A stretch of 28,787 bases of DNA, from NCBI GenBank assembly GCA_000226015.1, contig JH153954.1, forward strand, positions 322,459-351,245, given 5' to 3'. This DNA comes from Mnemiopsis leidyi. Taxonomy: Eukaryota > Ctenophora > Tentaculata > Lobata > Bolinopsidae. Position numbers and translations under genes: made by a program. Each line of letters begins with the position of its first letter. Position 1 is the stretch's first letter. A model generated the notes under the pieces. That model saw nothing but the letters and a program-made list of their open reading frames with translations, was not told where the DNA came from and made no database searches. Positions 21,847 to 28,787 of the stretch are shown one piece after another.

Positions 21847-24800
21847 CTAAGTTTAGTTAGGTTAAAAGAAGGTAAGTTTAATTAGGTTAAACTGAGGTAA
21901 ACTCAAGCCGATAGTTAGGTTAAACTAAGGTAAACTCAAACCGATAACACGGATTGTGAGGTAATGTTATACATTTTGTGTCAGATAATTTCCGTGAACT
22001 TTGATCATGGCATTCAGATAGACTGTACAAGCGAGAATTTAAGTAGCACTTACATTTAATGAACTTTTCATATCGCTGAAGAGTTTTAGGAATGTTAACA
22101 ATATGATACGATCTGATCTCCTGCTCGAACGCTTCGTGTGGGTAATTGTACATTCTCACAACATGCTGAAAATAATTTTACATTCTCACAACATGCTGAA
22201 AATATCCAACAGTGAAGAAGGAAAATTAATTATAAGGTTTATCTTGCTTTACTTTACCTAAATTCGTATACAAATGATGGACTTCAGCAGTTAGAAGAAA
22301 TGGAGAAGAAAAATAATCGAAGGTCATACTCACGTCCAAAATTTTATAGACTACCATTTCATTGTACAGTTTGGCGTTGATTTCGCCGCCCTGCGTTTCT
22401 TTATATTTGTTAAATCCTGCCTGCAAGACAAACATAAGCAAATAATTAAAATGAGAAAATGATAATATTAATATGCACAACAAATCTTTGTCAAACCAAA
22501 TTTGACTTGATAAAGAAAACTTTCCCAAAATTGCATTTTAACCACCAACTAACTTAATTAAATTCCAACAAACTTCGTTGTAGTAAGGTGTGGAGTTGAG
22601 GACCAGACTCTGAATAGAAATGAGGAGTTGTAAAAGGTTAGAACTCTCGGTCCACTGTTCTGTACCCTTGCCAGTCCAGGTACCCAGCAAGCTGAGACAA
22701 ACCTGATGTAGCAAGGTGTTATACAATATACAGTTAGCTGGGATTGATCATTTAGCTGTCATTTCAGAAGTTAGATTATGGAATTACGATACAGAATTAA
22801 TCCTTTTTTCAAAATATCCAGTGCAATAAAAAACCAATGTCCTCCAAAGAAAGGATGATAAGGAGTGGGATCCAGTGAAAACTTGATGCACTATTTCAGA
22901 TAGAGTGCGATGAATACTTAGGCGCAAAAATCGCCCTACCATAAAAGTGTTCATACCTTGCCGATAGGGTATAAATTGGGGTTGAGCTTTGTTTTGCTGT
23001 ACCCACAAAAGTGGAGAAGGGGAGGGGAGGAGCTGTAGTTGCTAGGTAACTGAATGTCGAACACGAACAAGGCTCCTTCGTAGGGCGTGTCTGCCGGGCC
23101 TTCAATCAGGCAGGACAACAAGTCCTGAGAAAAGAATCTTCAAACTCAATACAATTAAAATTATTTCAATACAATTAAAATTACATTGTGTAGACTTCGC
23201 ACAACTTTTGTTTTGGTTGGAGAGACGAATAAAAACAGCTAACATAATTGGGACCTCTGATTTCCTTTCCCTAAGTCCCTGTAAGCTATTACTAAGTGTA
23301 AAGCTAAAATCTTGTATTTTAACCCCGAATACATTGTTCTCCTTACCATCCTATCCTCGAAGGCTCTGACCCAGATTCCCTTGGGAAGATTGCTACTGAT
23401 GAGTTTGATGTCCTTCCTGACAGCTGAAAGAAAAGATCGCTGAAAGCCTCCAGGCTGCCGTTTGAAGTAGTGGTTGTGAGATTCCGGACATCGCGGCATC
23501 ATTTTGAAACTCTCGCTGAAATGGGATACGGCATTCCTATTGATTTTTGTATTGAAGAATTCATTCCTCTTTTATATTAGATAGTTTATGACAAATTATG
23601 CCAAAACTTTTGTGTGAATGTTGTGTTTTGCAGAAATGGTTTTGATAATAACGTTATTTTTCGATTTGACAGATGTAGTGTGAAAATGTAATTAATGTAA
23701 AGACTACTTTCTACCTACAATATGGCTTCAATTGCGCTCTACCTAATAGTTAAAATTTTAAATACGGTTTATTAAACCAACGTGACAGGGCCAGCAAATT
23801 TAGACTCAATCTTTGTACCTTTATTTTACTAATTGCTTCTTTTATTCACCAAATTCTGCAAACCAAGTTTATGTTATGTGGATACTTGAAAACTGCTAAG
23901 GCAACAGTTTTTACAGCTCCTTCACCAGCCAATTAAGTTAAGAGACAATTTTCAAACCTGGGCCTAAACCTGTGAAACTGAACATTCAGCCTGGAAACTA
24001 AAGATTAGAGGATGTCCTATCAGGACAATGAGCAGACTTCCAGACCCTGGTCCCTGACTTCCAGACCCTGGTCCCTGACTTCCAGACCCTGGTCCCTGAC
24101 TTCCAGACCCTGGTCCCTAACACCACCCAGCACCTCATTACTGAAACTTACAGCTTTGTCCCTCCCAGATAATAGACACGGGACAGATATGTAATATTCA
24201 TCAGGGTCATGGACACCAGCAATTAGTCCTCGGTCAAGCGGGCGTCAGTGCCTCGAGGCCCAAGCTAACTCCCGGGCGATTAATTGTGTGTAGCTTGTGT
24301 TGCACTGGTTATAGAGCAGCGTGTGCATGTTGTGTATTGAGGCTGTGTGTATAAGCTTGACAATTACTCGGTTTCTGTAAAGCTGGTAAAGCTCGGCAAT
24401 TTGATCCATCACTTTGTTTAGAGAACCATGGTTCACAGGGTAACTTTAAAATACTTATCTAGTGGTGGTAACGGTAATTGAATTACTTATCTCACTTAAT
24501 ACTGAACATGGCCTGGCTTTGTTTATGTGAGAATATATGAATACTTCTTAAATCTAAAATTACCCTCATTATCATGCAACTCATCCGAATATTCACACCC
24601 AAGCACCACGACCCACGTGATAAAACACCATTGATCTTCATATGGTTACCTTTGGCACATCGCCCGCAGCCGCCTGGCGGCCCAGGTTAAATCTTTCTCT
24701 GTGTAAAACTTTTCCCAAGAGTTTCCAAAACGCTGAACTGAGAGCCATTACCCCGATTAGCCCGAGTTAGCATCCTCTAGGGGACACATTAGCCCGGGTG

Positions 24801-27800
24801 TTAGTGACTGCTGGTTGGAGTTGACGGATGTGGGGGAGGGTAGCCCTGCTGAACAATGCTCACTTCCTGGTCACGTGACACAAGTGTGTAAATGTTACAT
24901 CTCGCACACGTTTCGTTACAAGGTGGATGGAAACTATATCTGTAAGTGGTGGGAACTCCCACTTAAACCCCTCTGTCAGGTGTCCGATTGAAGACTCTAG
25001 ATTTCCACTGGATTCTACTATTCTAACGGCCGATTTAATTTAGTCATTCAAATAGATTTCAGTGGTCGACTTACATATGACGAGCTGAATTTTGAGCTTA
25101 CACTTTATAGTAAATTTGAACTGCGTTCAAAATTTCCGGACGGATGGGATTGTGAATATACAATAAAGTTTGAGACATGTCAACTTAATTGTTAATCGTA
25201 CGAGAAGTTATTCTAAAACAACGAGATAATAAAGTGTTTGTCAACCTCAGTTAAGACTACTTCTCTACCTAATGATGTTGGCATGTTCCTGCATAGCGAC
25301 AGTTAATTCCATGGGCTCGCACATTTCCGCCGGTTCCGGGTCTGAGCGATGTGTCTTGCTGTTTCTAAACCTCTTCCTAGCTTGTGTGGCGGCCTGCTAG
25401 GAGCGTTGTAAATCGAACAGACAGTTCATTAAAACGTTCTTATAGGATTAGGAATCGTATCAAAGATTGATTATAAATAACACTAAGGACTTTAAAAGTG
25501 AATCTAAATTGGAGGATAACAGAAAACCACGTTGTAAAGTTAATATTATGGCACACCTCATCAAGTGGGTCAGATGAAGCTTGTGTAACGTACATTCCTT
25601 CTTTTTCCAAATTGTCTGCCAGCTTTTTCTTGTCGTCTTTATCCGATTTCTGGAAACGGTACATGATTTGATCGGGAACCAACATACTATATCAAATGAA
25701 CATAAATTTAACATTAAATGTAAATCAAATAACAATTCAATAACGACATCGTTGCTAAATACATATCTGAGTACGAATTACATACCTGATGTAACTTTTC
25801 TCCGGAAGGACTATTAGATGCACCTTGAGCCGAGATTTCCACTTTAGCAGCTGTCTGCTCGGTCTCTACTTTGACTTCTAACTCTGGTTTGGTAAGGGCC
25901 GGGTCAGCAGATGAGGCGTCTTCAAACTCCTCCACAGTATCCTGAGTCTCCTCTTTTTCTTCACTACTGGACATACCCGGTCATTGAGAGTAGGTTATTC
26001 TTATAGGCTTCCAAAACTAAGTGCTGTTCTATCTAATTAAAAATAAACTTAATCATTGATATTCATTACATTAAGCAGGAAACTAAAACATTTAAATAAA
26101 GCTGTGGTTAAAGGTCGATGGATTTTGTCAGCAATGTCAAATGTGCTGTCTTGCAGTTAAGTCTCAGTGCTTTGACAGTGTCCAAAGAAACACCGGGTTT
26201 TGTCAAAGTTGGCCCTGTGGAATGTTGCCATGCAGTTGACATGATGCAATTTTAGTGCTAACGCTCAACACTCCCACTCCACGACATCCACCACATCGCA
26301 CATTAAGTGAAAGTCCAATATCTCAGAATTATCTCTAAGTTGCGATACACTGAACAATCTGTGTTGTGGCATACATATTACATCGAACCTTATCAGTTGG
26401 CAATTATCCAAACTACAACTCAGAAACTGCGGTCGATAATTTCCTAAGCTCACAATTGAACAGCTAACTTCTTAACTTACCAGTGCTACCCTATCTACTA
26501 TCAAATTTTAACACACTTTTCAGCACACCACATGCAACTATCAACTCCCAAACAAAACATCTCACAACATCTTACAAAATATCTGACAATCCCACACGAT
26601 ATCTAACAGCATCTTACACGATATCTCACATCTTACACAATATCTCACAATCTCACACCCCAGCAACTACTCACTCCGCCGATCCGTCAGTGTCAGTAGT
26701 AGTCACCCACTCCTCCTCTTCCACAGCCCCCTCTAACCAGTCATCCTGCTCACTGCCAAACATCCCCATTTCCTCGTACACGTGCGCGGCATTGTCAACA
26801 CCCACTGTCGTAATTGTCTGGTCCGCCCAACGAGTCAGTAACTGAAACGAACAGATCAGCTAACATACTGGTCGGAGAAAAAGTCGCTGTCCGCCGTCAT
26901 CCAGCTGCTGTCGTCGTCGTCTGCCTCGGCGTGGTCCTCGTCCGAGATGTCCTCATAGTCCGTGTCGGTTGAGGCAAGGTGGACACATTTGTCGGGAGTT
27001 ATTGCGGAGATAGCCCCGTCGGTCCAATGCACAAGTAACTGTGTGGGGGAGGGTTATAGTATCTGCTTTGCATTTATAATATCTTAACTGAAAAGATGTT
27101 TTTTTTTCTTGAAGGTTGCTGATGAAGCTTCATCCGTTCCATATAGTATATTTGCAATGAAATCTGAAAGTCAATCAAAAACGAACGCGCGTGCACGCTT
27201 GGCTGGCAGCGAAAATTTCAAACTTTTTGCAATGCGCGTGCGGTAAACTCAACCAAACACACTGCTCTAAATTTAGCCTTGCCGCAATTGTCAATCAATA
27301 CAACGACAAAACGTCCTGCAGCAAAACTGCCGCACTAACAAATTGACAACGACAAACGTATGTATGTATAGAAAATACGACATTTTCTTGTCACCGACTC
27401 CTCTAAAATATACAGAGGTGGTCCAAGCGGTCTGATAATTTGATTAAATCCACGAAGCGCAGATTTTGTACCTCCAAAAGGACCGCTGTGCCGTGCTAAT
27501 TAATGCATGACATTCAGCTCGTCAACTACTCATTTCTCTCACTCACGAAAAAGAAAAATCTGAGCCGGTCACACGATTTTATACAAAGTTTCACCGCAAT
27601 AAATACGATAGTATGGAGAATATTGTAATAACTGTTAAACAATAGTATCATATCGTTACCTTTCCAGTGTCAGTAACACAGATTATCTGTCCAATGGAAC
27701 TGTGGGAACATTCCACCAGACACACGATTATATCCATGGGATTGAAATCGTACTTCTGGTTGTACTCAAGCGAATACACGCTAACTTCTTCTTCCCTCTG

Positions 27801-28565
27801 AAAGTCCACGTATAGTTTATACATCACGTACATTGCAAATACAATAACAGTATATATGAGAACATTTTACTTGGCTTGTACTGCTATATGCCTATATTTG
27901 AAGTGAACGCACACATTGTTGAAGTTTGCAATGAATATGGATCGTTCAAATTGTTTTCCACATAAACATAACTACGTACAGGATGTACAGTATCAGTGAA
28001 TCCACAACAATGGCTGCGACAATTCATAATTGGGAGCTATTTATAGACCATGTCAGGTGTGTACAATAGTTGTCAACAAATTGGCAAGAATTATGCAGCT
28101 GTTGCTCAAAAGACAACAGTAGGATTTGATTAGGTCATTGCTGAAAGTAAACTACATCTTTCGCGAAGGATTTAAATACGATAGTGAAGATAGATCTATC
28201 GAAACGCAATAATATTATACGAGTTTGAGATGATAATTTATATATGCCTGAGAATATTGTTAGATGTCTGTTTAACTCGAAAGAACAGGATATGTTTTCT
28301 AAAAGTGGAGTAAAGTAGATGAAAGGATGATTGGACAAGGATGGAGGTAACAACTTACTTCAATATTAGTTCTTCAAATATATTTCAAATATATCTATGT
28401 AGAGAACAACATCCCAAATTTAGAATAATGACCCAACAATGGGGAACTAACCTGGCGTACCCATAAGGGGACATTTTTATGTTCATTTTGATGCTTCGAC
28501 TATATACCACCAACAAGGACTTGTCCGTGTCCAGCCAGTGAACGGTACAAGTCCGATCTTTAGAA
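21368..28565 (-). CDS. UBE2O: UBE2O orthologue, C-terminal half (multi-exon, 5' part outside the window)
   Basis: UBE2O is a large hybrid E2/E3 ubiquitin-conjugating enzyme that recognises substrates through its N-terminal conserved regions and ubiquitinates them with its own UBC domain; known substrates include orphan ribosomal and globin subunits. Hand-assembled exons (minus strand): 28508-28565, 27660-27797, 26869-27038 or 26675-26841, 25786-25966, 25557-25649, 25269-25396, 23347-23515, 22957-23124, 22574-22702, 22334-22420, 22054-22165, 21368-21846. All introns are GT-AG, every phase agrees, and the joined frame is open for about 636 residues (about 635 with the other exon 3) to TGA. Family hallmarks seen are EEEVSVY and WTDG/WADQ in the end of CR2, [39 protein letters not shown] around the active Cys, [26 protein letters not shown] and the C-terminal PLLPLSKG block. 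The human protein is about 1290 residues, so roughly the C-terminal half is present. Introns run from about 136 to 1753 nt. The family call is very secure; exon 1 here is the least certain part. Confidence 0.94.
21848..21945. repeat. Intronic ggttaaac(t)aaggtaaact repeat
   Basis: About four imperfect copies of a 21- to 30-bp unit in the last intron of UBE2O. It abuts the exon 12 acceptor, so the acceptor's upstream sequence derives from the repeat. Confidence 0.7.
22054..22165 (-). CDS. UBE2O: UBE2O exon 11 (EAFEQEIR)
   Basis: 112 nt, start phase 0, end phase 1 at AAAT|gtaagt. It encodes [20 protein letters not shown] then [14 protein letters not shown], matching human PPEVFEQEIRQHF and the basic helix that follows. 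The acceptor attattttcag is part of a 30-bp tandem duplication, so an identical acceptor lies 30 nt upstream; using that one adds an in-frame TAA. Confidence 0.92.
22149..22204. repeat. 30-bp tandem duplication spanning the exon 11 acceptor
   Basis: Unit tacattctcacaacatgctg plus aaaataattt occurs nearly twice. On the minus strand this duplicates attttcag plus the first bases of UBE2O exon 11. Only the proximal acceptor keeps the frame open. Confidence 0.9.
22334..22420 (-). CDS. UBE2O: UBE2O exon 10 (UBC C-terminal helices)
   Basis: Twenty-nine codons, phase 0 at both ends; acceptor gtcttgcag, donor TTGGAC|gtgagt. It encodes [20 protein letters not shown] then EMVVYKILD. It matches human AGFDSDRG ... 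NSRCYNEMALIRVVQ, including the conserved YNEM. Confidence 0.94.
22574..22702 (-). CDS. UBE2O: UBE2O exon 9 (UBC active-site cysteine)
   Basis: Forty-three codons, phase 0 at both ends; acceptor gctacatcag, donor GAA|gtttgt. It starts [17 protein letters not shown], matching human VCVSLLGTWIGKGTERW. The Cys codon at 22697-22699 is the catalytic thioester residue, so the enzyme should be active. It continues with [15 protein letters not shown] and TPYYNE, the helix and loop after the active site. Confidence 0.96.
22957..23124 (-). CDS. UBE2O: UBE2O exon 8 (UBC core)
   Basis: Fifty-six codons, phase 0 at both ends; acceptor cttttctcag, donor GGCAAG|gtatga. It encodes [20 protein letters not shown], then [10 protein letters not shown] and a closing [11 protein letters not shown]. 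This is the beta-sheet core of the E2 fold, including the TPYEGGLF-type strand. In canonical E2s an HPN tripeptide precedes the active Cys; here it reads NPN, as in other UBE2O proteins. Confidence 0.95.
23347..23515 (-). CDS. UBE2O: UBE2O exon 7 (entry to the UBC domain, FEDRM)
   Basis: 169 nt, acceptor gtatcccatttcag, donor ATG|gtaagg, end phase 0. It encodes [19 protein letters not shown], then [20 protein letters not shown] and WVRAFEDRM, aligning with human NHSFKK, FSTVRKEMALLATSLPEGI and VKTFEDRM at the start of the UBC fold. The 1753-nt intron before it holds a 21-bp repeat (24037-24120) and no further exon that I can support. Confidence 0.92.
24037..24120. repeat. 21-bp tandem repeat, four copies, intronic
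   Basis: Four adjacent copies of cttccagaccctggtccctg plus a, near-perfect, within the 1753-nt UBE2O intron 6. The plus-strand frame reading TSRPWSL repeats is a consequence of the 21-bp period. The rest of that intron (23520-25265) holds nothing else supportable. Confidence 0.92.
25269..25396 (-). CDS. UBE2O: UBE2O exon 6 (linker before UBC)
   Basis: 128 nt, start phase 0 at cgctcctag, end phase 2 at ATTAG|gtagag. Forty-two codons starting [14 protein letters not shown] and ending MQEHANII, plus a split Ser codon completed by exon 7. It was found by requiring a phase 0-to-2 exon between exons 5 and 7, and it is the one good candidate I saw in that interval. Sequence similarity to other UBE2O proteins is weak here, as expected for the linker. 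Confidence 0.72.
25557..25649 (-). CDS. UBE2O: UBE2O exon 5 (charged, possibly coiled-coil)
   Basis: Thirty-one codons, phase 0 at both ends. The acceptor is ccgtttccag and the donor is GATGAG|gtgtgc. It begins [18 protein letters not shown], a Lys/Asp-rich helical-looking segment in the position of the coiled coil that precedes the UBC domain in UBE2O. It is shorter than the human coiled-coil region. An in-frame reading upstream to an ATG exists but does not match the incoming phase. Confidence 0.75.
25786..25966 (-). CDS. UBE2O: UBE2O exon 4 (acidic linker)
   Basis: 181 nt, entering with one nucleotide that completes the codon left by either exon 3A or 3B, and ending in phase 0 at CAG|gtatgt. 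It encodes a Glu/Asp/Thr/Ser-rich, probably disordered linker ([19 protein letters not shown] ... SGEKLHQ). This lies between CR2 and the UBC domain, where UBE2O proteins have an acidic and coiled-coil region. The acceptor reads ccagtag, so a tandem NAG acceptor three bases downstream is possible. Confidence 0.82.
26540..26660 (-). repeat. GU-rich imperfect repeat downstream of UBE2O exon 3B
   Basis: In transcript sense this intronic stretch reads as repeated tgtgagatat / cgtgtaagat units of about 14-24 nt, beginning about 15 nt after the exon 3B donor. It is rich in UGUG/GUGU, the kind of sequence bound by CELF and TDP-43-type splicing factors. A splicing role is inference. Confidence 0.6.
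26675..26841 (-). CDS. UBE2O: UBE2O exon 3B (second of a probable mutually exclusive pair)
   Basis: 167 nt, start phase 0, end phase 2, the same as exon 3A. The acceptor is ctgttcgtttcag and the donor is GGCGGA|gtgagt, both strong. It starts [20 protein letters not shown] and ends with an acidic run plus [13 protein letters not shown], which lines up with 3A (LL..W.D..I, then an acidic run, W-[MV]-T-x-x-D). It is an intact diverged duplicate, not a decayed copy. It joins the next exon through GA|T to give Asp. Using 3A and 3B together would need a 27-nt intron. Confidence 0.85.
26869..27038 (-). CDS. UBE2O: UBE2O exon 3A (first of a probable mutually exclusive pair)
   Basis: 170 nt, start phase 0, end phase 2. 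The acceptor is cccccacacag and the donor is CCGACCA|gtatgt. It starts [20 protein letters not shown], equivalent to human VEVVWADNSKTIILPQHLYN, and continues into an Asp/Glu-rich stretch ending in [13 protein letters not shown], like the acidic run that follows CR2 in the family. Only 27 nt separate its end from exon 3B; reading through that gap gives Y-V-S-stop. It joins the next exon (25966) through CA|T to give His. Confidence 0.88.
27660..27797 (-). CDS. UBE2O: UBE2O exon 2 of window (CR2, EEEVSVY)
   Basis: Forty-six codons, phase 0 at both ends. The acceptor is ggactttcag and the donor is AAG|gtaacg. It begins [18 protein letters not shown] and ends [11 protein letters not shown], matching the human EEEDVSVYDIADHPDF ... 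GQVARVDVSSK stretch at the end of the second conserved region (CR2), which has been linked to substrate binding. Its phase-0 donor can join either of the two alternative exons that follow. Confidence 0.88.
28508..28565 (-). CDS. UBE2O: UBE2O exon 1 of window (end of CR2 segment, RTCTVHW)
   Basis: Encodes [19 protein letters not shown], matching the UBE2O segment around RTCMVKW that precedes the EEEDVSVY motif. The donor is GTG|gtatat at 28507, phase 0. I chose this donor because the extra SLLV before the next exon's REEEVSVY fits the length of the family better than ending at the upstream GACAAG. The acceptor (aaatacag, exon starting 28565, phase 2 to 1) lies inside the 65-bp repeat array and is uncertain; the exon could extend further upstream, outside the window. 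Confidence 0.6.
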
Positions 28566-28787
28566 CTGTATTTAGAGGACATACCTTGTCTGTGTCTAGC
28601 CAGTGAACGGTACAAGTCCGATCTTTAGAACTGTATTTAGAGGACATACCTTGTCTGTGTCTAGCCAGTGAACGGTACAAGTCCGATCTTTAGAACTGTA
28701 TTTAGAGGACATACCTTGTCTGTGTCTAGCCAGTGAACGGTACAAGTCCGATCTTTAGAACTGTATTTAGAGGACATACCTTGTCTG
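28521..28787. repeat. 65-bp minisatellite carrying an exon end and splice sites
   Basis: Four full copies (28521, 28586, 28651, 28716) and the start of a fifth at the window edge. The last three full copies are identical; the first differs at two positions, both synonymous in the UBE2O frame. On the minus strand each unit contains a candidate acceptor (aaatacag), 46 nt encoding [15 protein letters not shown], and a good donor (AAG|gtatgt). Open frames through the array are repeat artefacts apart from the UBE2O exon in the first copy. Confidence 0.93.

Noticed and set aside
26842-26868. A 27-nt intron joining UBE2O exons 3A and 3B in one transcript
   Set aside because: Too short for animal spliceosomal introns as known, and joining 3A to 3B would also break the frame (phase 2 into phase 0).
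28385-28680. Minus-strand frames MYRSLARHRQGMSSKY...
   Set aside because: Out-of-frame readings through the 65-bp array; only the DRTCTVHW part in one phase is UBE2O coding.
1-28787. tRNA, rRNA or CRISPR-like structures
   Set aside because: I looked for B-box-like ggttcra.. motifs and cloverleaf arms and found none convincing; the tandem arrays have no unique spacers, so none is CRISPR.

Overview
The window looks like nuclear DNA of an invertebrate animal. Its coding signal is broken into short exons with GT-AG introns, the composition is AT-leaning, and microsatellites and minisatellites are dense. There are no operons and there is one run of N (14803-14813). The species cannot be named from the sequence; no family seen here is lineage-specific.

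The main gene is the C-terminal half of a UBE2O orthologue (the large hybrid E2/E3 ubiquitin-conjugating enzyme) on the minus strand, running from the right edge to 21.3 kb. I assembled twelve exon positions by hand. Every splice phase agrees and the joined frame stays open for about 636 residues to a TGA at 21368, followed by AATAAA at 21327-21332. In protein order they encode the end of the second conserved substrate-binding region, an acidic/charged linker, the complete UBC catalytic domain with its active-site Cys, and a C-terminal block followed by a long Ser-rich tail.

The most interesting structure is inside this gene. Two homologous exons (26869-27038 and 26675-26841) have the same start phase (0) and the same end phase (2), and only 27 nt separate them. 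That is too short for an ordinary animal intron, and it contains an in-frame stop if retained. This is the classic layout of mutually exclusive exons, and it would swap the end of a substrate-recognition region. A GU-rich repeat lies in the intron just after the second exon. At the right edge a 65-bp minisatellite repeats an exon end together with a candidate acceptor and donor.

A second, isolated gene fragment is one exon at 6179-6340 (minus) encoding the second half of a muscleblind (MBNL/mbl) CCCH zinc finger. The rest of that gene was not found.

From 1 to 21 kb there is otherwise little recognisable coding. It holds many tandem repeats (39-bp at 2.0 kb; 21-bp at 3.4 kb; about 40-bp, 21-bp and 62-bp arrays at 10.5-11.7 kb; a 26-bp array at 14.6 kb), a foldback hairpin at 15.3 kb, and several promoter-like clusters of CACGTG, CCAAT and TATA elements (9.4-9.85, 16.0, 19.3-19.65 and 21.17-21.30 kb). 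Two unassigned candidate exons (18852-19039 plus; 20001-20228 minus) and a 39-bp coding-like repeat whose unit differences are all synonymous deserve checking.
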